A stretch of 64,000 nt of DNA, from positions 48,883 to 112,882 of the forward strand of contig NZ_LXSL01000016.1 in assembly GCF_001648355.1 (NCBI RefSeq), written 5' to 3'. The notes beneath the pieces were generated by a model. That model was not told the DNA's origin, searched no databases, and worked only from the letters and a program-made list of their open reading frames with translations. Shown piece by piece: positions 15,903 through 24,674 of the stretch; position 1 is the stretch's first letter; every line of letters begins with the position of its first letter. This DNA comes from Eikenella longinqua. GTDB lineage: Bacteria; Pseudomonadota; Gammaproteobacteria; Burkholderiales; Neisseriaceae. Made by a program: the position numbers and the translations under genes.

Positions 15903-16673
15903 ATGCGCAAACTCCCCGCCCTCTTCCTCGGCCACGGCAGCCCGATGACCGTGCTCGATGCTGCCAGCCCCTTCAACCAAGGCTTTGCCCGCATAGCCCG
16001 CGGCTTCCCCAAGCCCCGCGCCATCCTGATGATTTCCGCCCATTGGTATACCCGCGGCCTGCAGCTCACCGCCGCCCGGCCCGGGCTGATATACGACTTC
16101 TACGGCTTTCCGCCCGCGCTCAGCCAAGTGCAATACCCCGCGCCCGGCAGCCCCGAGCTTGCCGCAGAAGTATGCCGCCTGCTGCAAGCCGAAGGTGCCG
16201 AGCTCCATCCCACGCGCGGCTTCGACCACGGCATGTGGAGCGTGCTGAAACACCTGTATCCCCAAGCAGACATCCCCGTTGTCCAGCTCAGCTTGGATAG
16301 CCGCCTCAGCCCCGCGCAGCATTTCAAACTGGCCCGCAAACTCAAGCCCCTGCGCGAACAAGGCATCCTGATTGCCGGCAGCGGCGGCATCGTGCACAAC
16401 CTGCGCGCCCTCCGTCCGAATCACCCCGGCTACGATTGGGCACAGCAATTCCGCAAGCAAATCAACGCCGCCCTGCTTCGCGGCGACCACGAAGCCCTCA
16501 TCGACTACCCCCGCTTCGGCCAAGCCGCCGCCCTAGCCGTACCCACCCCCGAGCACTACCTGCCCCTGCTCTACACCGCCGCCCAACGTGACAACGGCGA
16601 GCCGCTGGAAATTTTCAACGACCAGCTCACCGAAGGCGCCCTGAGCATGACCTCCATCAAGATAGGAGACTGA
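15903..16673 (+). CDS. DODA-type extradiol ring-cleavage dioxygenase (YgiD-like)
   Basis: Extradiol dioxygenase of the LigB/DODA superfamily, 256 residues, related to E. coli YgiD (4,5-DOPA dioxygenase). Metal-binding histidines fit the family: LFLGHGSPM near residue 11, ISAHWYT near 48 and DHGMWSVL near 112. GSGGIVHNL completes the active-site region. The substrate is an aromatic ortho-diol. The start ATG follows GGAAACCCATC. The next gene starts one base after its stop codon, so the two are almost certainly co-translated. Confidence 0.9.
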   Translation: MRKLPALFLGHGSPMTVLDAASPFNQGFARIARGFPKPRAILMISAHWYTRGLQLTAARPGLIYDFYGFPPALSQVQYPAPGSPELAAEVCRLLQAEGAELHPTRGFDHGMWSVLKHLYPQADIPVVQLSLDSRLSPAQHFKLARKLKPLREQGILIAGSGGIVHNLRALRPNHPGYDWAQQFRKQINAALLRGDHEALIDYPRFGQAAALAVPTPEHYLPLLYTAAQRDNGEPLEIFNDQLTEGALSMTSIKIGD

Positions 16674-16674
16674 T

Positions 16675-17100
16675 ATGCAAAACATTTTAAACATCAACAC
16701 CCGCCCCATCGAACTGCAACGCCAGGGCCAAACCATCCGGCTCCCCTTCGCCCTGGCCGACATTGCCGCCCGGCTCACCCCGTTTCCCCCGAGCGAAGCC
16801 GCCTGGGAAAACGCCATCATGCAGATTGAAGACGCCATCGCACCCCTGCCCAAGCGCCTGGCCGGCGAAACGCTCCGTCTCCAAGGCGCCCACGCCCTCG
16901 CCGCCCTGCCCCACAGCACCGGCGGCACCCTCAGCACCGACACGCTGGAAACCGCCTTCGCCATCCTCGCCGGCTACTGCCACGCCCGCGACCTGCCGCC
17001 GCTGCCCCACAGCGCGGACTTCGCCGCCCAAGTCCTGCTTATGCGCGAATGGGCACACCACTTAGGCTTTGCCGAAATCCTGATTGGCCAGGCAAGCTAA
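16675..17100 (+). CDS. Hypothetical protein coupled to the dioxygenase gene
   Basis: Soluble protein of 141 residues that I do not recognise. It opens MQNILNINTRPIELQRQG, has a central amphipathic region, and ends in LRPY-free helical sequence (LMREWAHHLGFAEILIG). There is no signal peptide or known motif. Its ATG lies one base past the dioxygenase stop codon, and the AGGAGA site upstream is in that gene's last codons, so translational coupling is likely. A role tied to the dioxygenase is inferred from position only. Confidence 0.7.
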   Translation: MQNILNINTRPIELQRQGQTIRLPFALADIAARLTPFPPSEAAWENAIMQIEDAIAPLPKRLAGETLRLQGAHALAALPHSTGGTLSTDTLETAFAILAGYCHARDLPPLPHSADFAAQVLLMREWAHHLGFAEILIGQAS

Positions 17101-17130
17101 GCCCCGCCACAAGCAAAAGGCTACCTGAAA

Positions 17131-17190
17131 ACGAGTTCCGCGAGTTTCTGCGAAGCTAAAACGAGTTCCGCGAGTTTCTGCGAAGCTAAA
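17131..17190. repeat. Exact tandem duplication of a 30-bp unit
   Basis: Bases 17131-17160 and 17161-17190 are identical. Each unit starts ACGAGTTCCGCGA and ends in GTTTCTGCGAAGCTAAA, the intergenic repeat. Two more degenerate pieces (TTTCTGCGAAGCGCAA and GTTTCTGCGCG) follow up to about 17245. A forward DUS stands at 17118-17129. Confidence 0.9.
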
Positions 17191-17251
17191 ATTTTCTGCG
17201 AAGCGCAAGCCCGTTTCTGCGCGCGTTTCTGCGCGGCAAAATTTCCGGCGG

Positions 17252-18901
17252 CTACATTTCGCCGTAGTTCGGCCCGCCGCCGCCTTCGGGGCAGGTCCAG
17301 GTGATATTGGCGGCGGGGTCTTTGATATCGCAGGTTTTGCAGTGGATGCAGTCGGCAGCGTGGATGTGCAGGCGCGGCTGGCCTTGTTCCTGCACGATTT
17401 CATACACGCCGGCGGGGCAATAGCGGGTTTCGGGGGCGGCGAAGCGGCGGTAGCCCACGTCGATGGCGGTTTGCTCGCTGGCGAGCTTGAGGTGCGGCGG
17501 CTGGTTTTCTTCGTGGTGCGTGTTGGAAAGATACACGCTGCTGGCGCGGTCGAAGGAAACTTGGCCGTCGGGCTTGGGATACTCGATGGGGCGGCACTCT
17601 GCGGCGCGCTTGAGGCTGGCGCGGTCGCTGCCGTGGTGGGCAAGCGTCCACGGGGCGCGACCGCGAAAAAGGTACACATCCAGCGCGCCGTAGCCCATGG
17701 CCGGCCAAAAGCCCCATTTGAAGGCGGGGCGGATGTTGCGGGCGCGGTAGAGCTCGTCGTGCAGCCAGGATTGGCGGAAGGCGTCGGCATAGGCTGCGGC
17801 TTCTGCACCCTCGTCCGCCGCGCCGTTGTGCAGCACGCCGAACACGGCTTCCGCCGCCAGCATGGCCGATTTCATCGCGGTGTGCGCACCCTTGATGCTG
17901 GGCACGTTGAGGAAGCCGGCCGCATCGCCCACCAACACGCCGCCGGGGAAGGTGAGTTTGGGCAGGCTCTGCAAACCGCCTTCAGTGAGCGCGCGCGCGC
18001 CGTAGGCAATGCGCCGCCCGCCGGCAAACACGGGGCGGATGGTGGGATGATTTTTAAAGCGCTGAAACTCTTCAAATGGCGAGAGATAGGGGTTTTGATA
18101 ATCCAGCCCTACCACGAAGCCCACGGCCACTTTGTTTTCCGCCAGGTGGTAGAGGAAGGCGCCGCCGTAGGTGCGGGAATCCAGCGGCCAGCCCACGGTG
18201 TGCAGCACGCTGCCGGGCTGCGACTGCTCGGGCGGCACTTCCCAGATTTCCTTGATGCCCAGGCCGTAGGTTTGCGGCTGGCTGTGTTGGTCGAGGCGGA
18301 ACTTGGCGATGAGCTGTTCGGAAAGCGAGCCGCGGCAGCCTTCGGCGAACATCGTTTGCCTGCCCCACAGCTCCATGCCGGGCTGGTAGGCTTCGGTGGG
18401 CTCGCCGTTTTTGCCGATGCCCATGTCGCCGGTGGCAATGCCTTTCACGCTGCCGTCGGCGCGGTAGAGCACTTCGGCGGCGGCAAAGCCGGGGTAGATT
18501 TCCACGCCCAGTGCTTCGGCCTGCCCGGCCAGCCAGCGGCACAGCATGCCTAAGCTGATGATGTAGTTGCCCTGATTGTGGAAGCTGGGCGGCAGCGCCA
18601 GGCGCAGCGCGGATTGGCGCGTGAGATACAGCAGCCGCTCGCCTTTCACCGGCTGGTTCAGCGGCGCGCCTTGCTCACGCCAATCGGGCAGCAGCTCGTT
18701 TAACGCTTTGGGGTTGAACACCGCGCCCGACAAAATATGCGCGCCCACTTCCGAGCCTTTTTCCACCACGCACACGCTGATGTCGCTGCCCGCCGCAGCA
18801 GCCAGCTGCTTGAGCCGTATCGCCGCCGAGAGCCCGGCCACGCCCGCGCCCACAATCACCACGTCGTATTGCATGCTGTCGCGCGTTGTATTCTCCGTCA
18901 T
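17252..18901 (-). CDS. Electron transfer flavoprotein-ubiquinone oxidoreductase
   Basis: Membrane-associated FAD and 4Fe-4S enzyme that passes electrons from ETF to ubiquinone. I chose the start at MTENTTRDSMQYDVV, giving 549 residues. The FAD-binding GAGVAGLSAA is at the N-terminus and GDAAGFLNVPSIKG is in the middle. The C-terminal ferredoxin-like motif CIHCKTCDIKDP with a further CPEGGGGP supplies the cluster cysteines. No etfA or etfB gene is in the window, so its electron donor is encoded elsewhere. DUS pairs lie upstream; the tandem repeat at 17131 lies downstream. Confidence 0.95.
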   Translation of the reverse strand: MTENTTRDSMQYDVVIVGAGVAGLSAAIRLKQLAAAAGSDISVCVVEKGSEVGAHILSGAVFNPKALNELLPDWREQGAPLNQPVKGERLLYLTRQSALRLALPPSFHNQGNYIISLGMLCRWLAGQAEALGVEIYPGFAAAEVLYRADGSVKGIATGDMGIGKNGEPTEAYQPGMELWGRQTMFAEGCRGSLSEQLIAKFRLDQHSQPQTYGLGIKEIWEVPPEQSQPGSVLHTVGWPLDSRTYGGAFLYHLAENKVAVGFVVGLDYQNPYLSPFEEFQRFKNHPTIRPVFAGGRRIAYGARALTEGGLQSLPKLTFPGGVLVGDAAGFLNVPSIKGAHTAMKSAMLAAEAVFGVLHNGAADEGAEAAAYADAFRQSWLHDELYRARNIRPAFKWGFWPAMGYGALDVYLFRGRAPWTLAHHGSDRASLKRAAECRPIEYPKPDGQVSFDRASSVYLSNTHHEENQPPHLKLASEQTAIDVGYRRFAAPETRYCPAGVYEIVQEQGQPRLHIHAADCIHCKTCDIKDPAANITWTCPEGGGGPNYGEM

Positions 18902-18971
18902 CTTCTCACTTCCTATCACGGGCGCATGCCGCCCTCTCAAAATCGAAATGCGATTTTACCATGCGGGCAGA

Positions 18972-19083
18972 AGGCTACCTGAAACTTTGGCTCGGCGTTT
19001 TCCGCCCCGCCATCTTTTCAGGTAGCCTCTTTAGCGTATGCAGGCTACCTGAAAAATCTGGCAAAGCCATTTTCAGGTAGCCT
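18972..19083. repeat. Two consecutive DUS inverted pairs
   Basis: Pairs at 18972-18983/19017-19028 and 19042-19053/19072-19083 fill the gap between the symporter subunit gene and the ETF-QO gene. Either may end transcription from the symporter operon. Confidence 0.6.
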
Positions 19084-19105
19084 TTATCATGCCAATCAAG
19101 CCGCA

Positions 19106-19216
19106 TCAATCCTGCTGCTTGCTTTTATCCTCCGGCAGGCGCAGCACGGCCACAACCAAGCCGCCCCAAATCACCGCCAAAGACAGCACCATCATCACAA
19201 TCGCGCTCGTGCTCAT
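19106..19216 (-). CDS. MetS-type small subunit of the sodium symporter
   Basis: Peptide of 36 residues with one transmembrane helix (AIVMMVLSLAVIWGGLVVAV) and a charged tail (LRLPEDKSKQQD). Its ATG overlaps the symporter stop codon as ATGA. This matches the methionine/alanine importer small subunit (MetS) family that accompanies bacterial NSS transporters such as MetP and is required for their activity. It is easily missed because of its size. Position, overlap and helix all agree. Confidence 0.88.
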   Translation of the reverse strand: MSTSAIVMMVLSLAVIWGGLVVAVLRLPEDKSKQQD

Positions 19217-20757
19217 TGTTTTTCTCCTTCTTCTTCATCGTCTTGCAGCACATCCAAATCCGCATCTTCCCGCCACGGCAAGAGCGAGAGCCCGAAAGCC
19301 AGCAGCACCACGCCGATGGCCGTGCCCCAGCCGTATACGCCCACAAACCAGCCCGGGTAGCCGCCATAGCCTTCCGTGAGCAGCGAGCGCGTGTCGGTAA
19401 ACAGCATCGTGCCCAACACCAAGGGCGTAACCGCGCCCACAAACAGCAGCCAGGTTTTGCCCACTTTCAGCGAAGAAGTTTTGTTCAGATGGCGGCTGAG
19501 CACGCCCAAGTTGCGCCCCAACACCACGCACAACACATACAAAAAGCCAGCCGCCACAATGCCGTAGGTGTTCACGAATTTATCCAGCACATCCAGCACC
19601 GGCAGGCCGGTAGTGGTGCCGAACAGCAGCACCGAAGCCGTCATCATCGGCACGCCCACCGCCAGCGTGGCGGCCACGCGGCCGATTTTCAGCTTGTCCT
19701 GCACCGCCGCAATCACCACTTCCAGCACCGAAATCAGCGAAGTGAGGCCGGCAAACACCAGCGAGCCGAAAAACAGCACGCCGATCACCGCGCCGAACGG
19801 CGCTTGGTTGATGATGGTGGGAAACGCGATAAAGGCCAATCCGATACCGCCCGCCGCCACATCGCCCACCTGCTGCCCGCTGGCCGTGGCGATAAAGCCC
19901 AGCGCGGCAAACACGCCGATGCCGGCCAGCAGCTCAAAGCTGCTGTTGGCAAAGGCCACCACCATGCCCGTGCCGGTTAAATCCGAGCTGCGCTTCATGT
20001 AGGAAGAATAAGTGATCATGATGCCGAAGCACACCGAGAGCGAGAAGAAAATCTGCCCATAGGCCGCAATCCACACTTCCGAGCTGGCCAGCTTGCTCCA
20101 ATCCGGCGTAAACAACACGTCCAAACCCTTGGCCGCACCCGGCAGGCTCAGCGCAATCCCCACCAAGAGCACAAACATCACCACCAACAGCGGCATGAAA
20201 AACGCCGAAGCCCGCGCCACACCCTTCTGCACCCCGAAGGCCAGAATCAGCAACGTAGCCAGCCACACCAACACCAGCGGCAGTGCCACCTGCGCCACAA
20301 ACTGCATCTGCGCCGACACATCAGGCGCCATCTGCAAATAATCCTTAAAGAAGAAGGCAGAAGGGTCTGCGCCCCAGGCCGCGTTGAGCGAATAATAGGT
20401 ATAGCTCGCCGCCCAGCCGAGGATTACCGCGTAATACAGCCCGATGAGCACGTTCACCAGCACATTCCACCAGCCGATGGTTTCAAACTTGCGGTTCAGG
20501 CGGCGGAAAGCCAAAGGCGGCGAACCGCGGTAGCGGTGGCCCACCGCATAATCCAAAAACAGCAGCGGGATGCCCGCCGTGAGCAGCGCCACCAAATACG
20601 GCAGGATAAACGCCCCGCCGCCGTTTTTATACGCCACATAAGGAAAACGCCAGATATTGCCCAAACCCACCGCCGAGCCGATGGCGGCAAACATAAACGC
20701 CCGCCGGCTGGAAAAGGTTTCGCGCTTGGGATTTTGCGGATTAGACACGTTCGACAC
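19213..20757 (-). CDS. Sodium-dependent amino-acid symporter, NSS/SNF family
   Basis: Inner-membrane transporter of 514 residues with about 12 hydrophobic helices. The N-terminus SRRAFMFAAIGSAVGLGNIWRFPYV holds the NSS sodium/substrate-site motif in TM1, and YGQIFFSLSVCFGIMITYSSY matches TM6. The C-terminus is acidic (DDEEEGEKQ). With the MetS-like peptide encoded just downstream, the best analogy is MetP of Corynebacterium, which imports methionine and alanine. The substrate here is inferred. The upstream 480 bases hold no other gene. Confidence 0.92.
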   Translation of the reverse strand: MSNVSNPQNPKRETFSSRRAFMFAAIGSAVGLGNIWRFPYVAYKNGGGAFILPYLVALLTAGIPLLFLDYAVGHRYRGSPPLAFRRLNRKFETIGWWNVLVNVLIGLYYAVILGWAASYTYYSLNAAWGADPSAFFFKDYLQMAPDVSAQMQFVAQVALPLVLVWLATLLILAFGVQKGVARASAFFMPLLVVMFVLLVGIALSLPGAAKGLDVLFTPDWSKLASSEVWIAAYGQIFFSLSVCFGIMITYSSYMKRSSDLTGTGMVVAFANSSFELLAGIGVFAALGFIATASGQQVGDVAAGGIGLAFIAFPTIINQAPFGAVIGVLFFGSLVFAGLTSLISVLEVVIAAVQDKLKIGRVAATLAVGVPMMTASVLLFGTTTGLPVLDVLDKFVNTYGIVAAGFLYVLCVVLGRNLGVLSRHLNKTSSLKVGKTWLLFVGAVTPLVLGTMLFTDTRSLLTEGYGGYPGWFVGVYGWGTAIGVVLLAFGLSLLPWREDADLDVLQDDEEEGEKQ

Positions 20758-21244
20758 CTCTTGAAAAATATGCGGCGGCCGGCTGATTCCGACCGCCCTC
20801 CAGTTATCAAATAAGCGTTGCAGCCTTTCTGCAACAATTCCCTGCCACCGCCGGCGGCAGCCTGAGCCGCCCCGTCCGCCCGCCCCGCCGAACCAAGCCG
20901 ATTTTAGACAACTTGTTCACTATCCGGCGCGCCAGGTATCTGTTTCACGGCGGAAAACCGCCGTTTTGCCGCAGATGGCACGTTTTGCAAGCAATCGTAA
21001 AGACAAGCCCGCCAACGGTCAAGTGCCCGCCCGCGGCAGCCGCGCAATTTTATTCATTGTTCGCTCCCGCCCGCGCAACAACCCACCAATCACCAAGCCA
21101 ACAAAAGGCTACCTGAAAACGAAAAGCCAAGCCCGTTAAAACCAACTGCCAAACTCCAAGCCCGCCTTAGGTTTTCAGGTAGCCTTCATTTTTCAGGTAG
21201 CCTCATATCACAGCAGAGGCTACCTGAAAAATATGCCAACCCAT
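20758..21244. other. Intergenic region with no gene seen
   Basis: Upstream flank of the symporter operon. DUS copies occur at 21106-21117, 21174-21185, 21192-21203 and 21217-21228; the rest shows no convincing ORF or RNA structure. Confidence 0.5.
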
Positions 21245-22129
21245 TCAGCCGCCCCGCCGCTTCAGCGAGCCCAAATAAATCGCCGCCAGCGTCAGCCCCG
21301 CCCCCAGCCACTGCCAGCCGTTAATCGGCTTATCCAGCAGCAGATAATCAATCAGCAGTGCCGCCACCGGCTCCGAAAGCAGCAGCAAGCCCGTGAGCGA
21401 CAGCGACAGCAGCGGAATCGCATAAGCAATCAAGCCCCAGGCAAAACACTACATCACCACCCCATACACCAACACCAGCCCCACATCCCTCAGGCTCGCC
21501 GGATACAGCGCCCCGCCGTCCAACAGCAGCATGGGCAACACCAGCGCCGCCGCCCCGCCCGCGCTCAACACCATCATCATCGGAAACAGCGCCACCCGCT
21601 CCGCCTCATGCGTTTTGCGCACAAACACCATCGACAGCGCCAACATCGCCCCCGAAGCCGTCCCGCTCACAAAACCCCACAGCGCCCTGCCGTTGTGCCC
21701 AAATTCCGGGCTGCCGATCAGCGCCACCCTCGCCACCGCCAACAGCAGGCTCGCCACCTGCCAGCGGTTCAGCCGCTCCCCGTAAAACGCCACCCCGATG
21801 GCCGACAAAAAGAAAATCTGCAAACTATTGAGCAGCGTAGAAATCCCCGGCCCCACCGCATGAATGCTCTCGTGCCACAGCGCCAAATCAAACGCCAGAA
21901 ACACCCCCGCCAGCAAAGCACAACGCCACGCCCGCGCACTCTGCGGCAACCGCTGCCCGAAACGCCGCATCAGCAGCCAAAACACCAACGCCGCCACCAG
22001 CAGCCGCCAAAATGCCACCGCATACGAGCCCACCTGCACAAACTTCACAATCAGGCTACCCAGCCCGAACACCACGCAGCCCAGCACCAAAAGCGGCGCG
22101 GCATAAGAAGGGTTTTGTTGTTTCATCAT
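21245..22129 (-). pseudogene. EamA/DMT-family transporter interrupted by an in-frame TAG
   Basis: Ten-helix drug/metabolite transporter with two EamA repeats, about 294 codons. The frame is intact from ATG 22129 to 21245 except for one amber codon at 21451-21449, after GLVLVYGVVM. The same frame then resumes with CFAWGLIAYAIP and runs through the last two or three helices, with GLLLLSEPVAALL being a typical EamA segment. A single CAG-to-TAG change would explain it. The 226-residue product ending at the stop would lack the final helices and is probably non-functional. A ribosome-binding GGAGAAAT precedes the start. Confidence 0.85.
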
Positions 22130-22511
22130 ATTTCTCCAGGCTCACAGCCTGCAATCTTCACGCAATATGGCTCCAGCCATCGCAGGGGCAGACTTTATAT
22201 CCATCCTCAGCCGCCCGCCCATTGAATCGTATGCATCCATAAAATCAAACAAACGGCGGATATGCAATCCGCCGTTGCAAAATAAAATATCCTGCCCAGG
22301 CATCAGGCTACCTGAAAGCGTCTGCCTCAAGGTAGTTAAAACCTAGCGCAACGCAGTTTCTGTAAAGCCAAAACTTTTCCCTTTGCCGAAGCTAACATTT
22401 TCAGCTAGCCCCAATGTTTTCAGGTAGCCTTTTGGATCAGCATCAAGGCTACCTGAAAAATTTGGCTGCGTAGAAAGCCGTAAGCAGCCTTATCGCACTC
22501 GCCCAGCCGCG
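22130..22511. other. Intergenic region with DUS and a hairpin
   Basis: No gene is seen. It holds a forward DUS near 22306, a degenerate GTTTCTGTAAAGCCAAAA-type repeat near 22350, further DUS copies near 22420-22455, and a perfect hairpin at 22252-22276. Confidence 0.5.
22239..22276 (-). terminator. Intrinsic terminator downstream of kdsD
   Basis: AACGGCGGAT and ATCCGCCGTT form a perfect 10-bp stem with a 5-base loop. On the minus strand it is followed by TTTGTTTGATTTTA. Confidence 0.65.
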
Positions 22512-23483
22512 CTACACAATCCGCGCCTTGAGCAAATCGTGCATATTCAGCGCGCCCAAGAGCCGACCCTCGGCATCGCACACCGGAAGGCCGTTCACGC
22601 GGTTTTGCTGCATGGTTTTCAGCGCCTCGGTGGCCAGCCGCTCGGGCGTAATGGTTTTCGGGTGTGCGCCCATCACGGCTTGCGCGGTGAGGCCGGATAA
22701 ATCGCGTTGCTGCTGAAACAGGCGGCGCAAGTCGCCGTCGGTGAAAATGCCTTTCAGGTAGCCTGCCTCATCGGCCACCGCCACCATGCCTAGGCCTTTT
22801 TCGCTCATGCACACAATCACGTCGGCAAAGGGCGTATCCAAGCGCACCACGGGCAGCTCGTCGCCCGCGTGCATCACGTCGGCCACTTGCAGCAGCAGGC
22901 GTTTGCCCAGGCTGCCGGCGGGGTGGCTCAGGGCGAAATCGTCCCGCGTGAAGGAACGGGCGCGCAGCAGCGCCACGGCCAGCGCGTCGCCCAGCGCCAA
23001 CGTGGCGGTGGTGCTGCTGGTGGGGGCGAGGCCGAGCGGGCAGGCTTCCTGCGGCACGGCCACGGTGAGGTGGATGTCGGCATGGCGCGCCAACGTAGAT
23101 TCGGGGCGGCCGGTCATGGCGATGAGCGTGATGTTTTTGCGTTTGAGCGCGGGCAGGATCACGGCGATTTCGTCGCTTTCGCCGGAGTGGGAAATGGCGA
23201 GCACCACGTCGCCGTCCACAATCATGCCCAAATCGCCGTGCGCGGCTTCGGCGGGGTGCACGAAAAAGGCGGGCGTGCCGGTGGAAGCCAGCGTGGCAGC
23301 AATTTTGCGCCCGATGTGCCCGCTCTTGCCGATGCCGCTCACCACCACGCGCCCTTCGCAGGCGAGCACGGTTTCGCAGGCGCGGGCAAAGTTGGCATCT
23401 AAAGAATCGGAGAGGGCGCGCAGGGCATCGGCTTCAATCGCCAGCACTTCGCGGGCGTGGGCGAGATAGGATGGTTCGGTCAT
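22512..23483 (-). CDS. kdsD: Arabinose-5-phosphate isomerase (KdsD/KpsF/GutQ family)
   Basis: Converts ribulose-5-phosphate to arabinose-5-phosphate, the first step toward Kdo of lipopolysaccharide. The start was set at MTEPSYLAHARE (323 residues); the longer in-frame start has no support. The SIS domain shows VSGIGKSGHIGRKIAATLASTGTPAFF and AISHSGESDE, with the catalytic HPAEAAHGDLG stretch. Two CBS domains occupy residues ~205-323. A DUS is coded inside CBS1 as GYLK (22753-22764). It is divergent from tal with 91 bases between starts. Confidence 0.93.
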   Translation of the reverse strand: MTEPSYLAHAREVLAIEADALRALSDSLDANFARACETVLACEGRVVVSGIGKSGHIGRKIAATLASTGTPAFFVHPAEAAHGDLGMIVDGDVVLAISHSGESDEIAVILPALKRKNITLIAMTGRPESTLARHADIHLTVAVPQEACPLGLAPTSSTTATLALGDALAVALLRARSFTRDDFALSHPAGSLGKRLLLQVADVMHAGDELPVVRLDTPFADVIVCMSEKGLGMVAVADEAGYLKGIFTDGDLRRLFQQQRDLSGLTAQAVMGAHPKTITPERLATEALKTMQQNRVNGLPVCDAEGRLLGALNMHDLLKARIV

Positions 23484-23574
23484 GTTTTGTTCCGCTTTCT
23501 GGATTCCGGCTTGCGGCGACTGCTGGAATCGGGTATTTTCCAAAATTTACACATTCAATCGAAGGCACCAAAAT

Positions 23575-24600
23575 ATGGCTATTTTGCAGGAAACCAAACG
23601 GCTCGGCCAGCAAATCTGGCTCGACAATCTTTCCCGTTCGCTCGTGCGCTCCGGCTCGCTGGCCCAATTGCAGCAAAGCGGCGTGAGCGGCGTCACCTCC
23701 AATCCGGCCATCTTCCGCCAAGCGCTGGCCGGCGACACATTATACACAGCCGAAATCGACGAATTGAAGCGGCAGCCGCTTTCCGCCAAAGCGCGCTACG
23801 AAACCCTGGCCGTTGCCGACGTGCAGGCCGCCTGCGATGTATTTGCCGCACAGTTTGCCGCAGAAGGCAACAGCGGCCTGGTGAGCCTCGAATGCGACCC
23901 CGCACTCTCGCACGACACCGAAGGCACCATCGCCGAAGCCCGCCGCCTGTGGAAACTGATTGGCCGCCCCAACGCCATGATCAAAATCCCCGCCACCGAT
24001 GCCGGCCTCGCCGCCCTGCCCGATCTGGTGGCCGACGGCATCCACATCAACCTCACCCTGCTCTTCTCCCGCGCCCAAACCCTGCGCGCCTATGCCGCCT
24101 ATCGGCAAGGCCTGGCGCAGCGGGCAGGGCTTGCCGCGCCGCAATTGGTGGCCAGCTTCTTCATTTCCCGCATCGACAGCGCGCTCGACCCGCAGCTGCC
24201 GCCCCACCTGCAAGGCAAAACCGCCCTCGCCCTGGCTCAAGCCGCCTATCAGGATTGGCAGCGCGAATTTAATCAGCCGGGCGATGTCGTGCCCACCGTC
24301 CGCCTGCTCTGGGCCAGCACCGGCGTGAAAAACCCCGCCTACCCCGACACCCTCTATGTGAACAATCTCATCGCCCCGCATACGGTGAACACCCTGCCCG
24401 GCGCCGTGCTGGAAGCCTTTATCGACCACGGCCATGCCGCCGACGCCCTCTCCCATCCCGCCGCGCCCGCCCAGCCGGTACTGGACGAAATCGCCGCCCT
24501 CGGCATCAACCTAGAAACCATAGCCGGCAAGCTCCAGCAAGACGGCCTCGCCCAATTCGAACAGGCCTTCGCCCAAATGCTCGCCCCGCTGGCCGATTAG
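23575..24600 (+). CDS. tal: Transaldolase
   Basis: Non-oxidative pentose-phosphate enzyme that transfers a dihydroxyacetone unit from sedoheptulose-7-phosphate to glyceraldehyde-3-phosphate. The start MAILQETKRLGQQIWLDN gives 341 residues, of the longer bacterial subfamily. GVTSNPAIF is the N-terminal signature. The Schiff-base lysine is in MIKIPATDAGL, followed by INLTLLFS and FISRID. A ribosome-binding site is weak (GAAGG). It shares an intergenic region with kdsD, and both draw on pentose phosphates, which is a plausible reason for the divergent pairing. Confidence 0.95.
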   Translation: MAILQETKRLGQQIWLDNLSRSLVRSGSLAQLQQSGVSGVTSNPAIFRQALAGDTLYTAEIDELKRQPLSAKARYETLAVADVQAACDVFAAQFAAEGNSGLVSLECDPALSHDTEGTIAEARRLWKLIGRPNAMIKIPATDAGLAALPDLVADGIHINLTLLFSRAQTLRAYAAYRQGLAQRAGLAAPQLVASFFISRIDSALDPQLPPHLQGKTALALAQAAYQDWQREFNQPGDVVPTVRLLWASTGVKNPAYPDTLYVNNLIAPHTVNTLPGAVLEAFIDHGHAADALSHPAAPAQPVLDEIAALGINLETIAGKLQQDGLAQFEQAFAQMLAPLAD

Positions 24601-24605
24601 GCAAA

Positions 24606-24648
24606 AGGCTACCTGAAAAATAGTGAGGCCAAATTTTTCAGGTAGCCT
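24606..24648. terminator. DUS inverted pair after tal
   Basis: AGGCTACCTGAA (24606-24617) and TTCAGGTAGCCT (24637-24648). Confidence 0.55.
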
Positions 24649-24674
24649 CATCCCACCATCACCACATCAAACGC

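Noticed and set aside
17342..18553. 403-codon plus-strand frame
   Set aside because: Opposite the ETF-QO gene; low-complexity, histidine/glycine/alanine-rich translation.
22142..22330. 62-codon minus-strand frame between kdsD and the DMT gene
   Set aside because: It reads through a DUS (SGSL) and the kdsD terminator hairpin; no ribosome-binding site or recognisable features.
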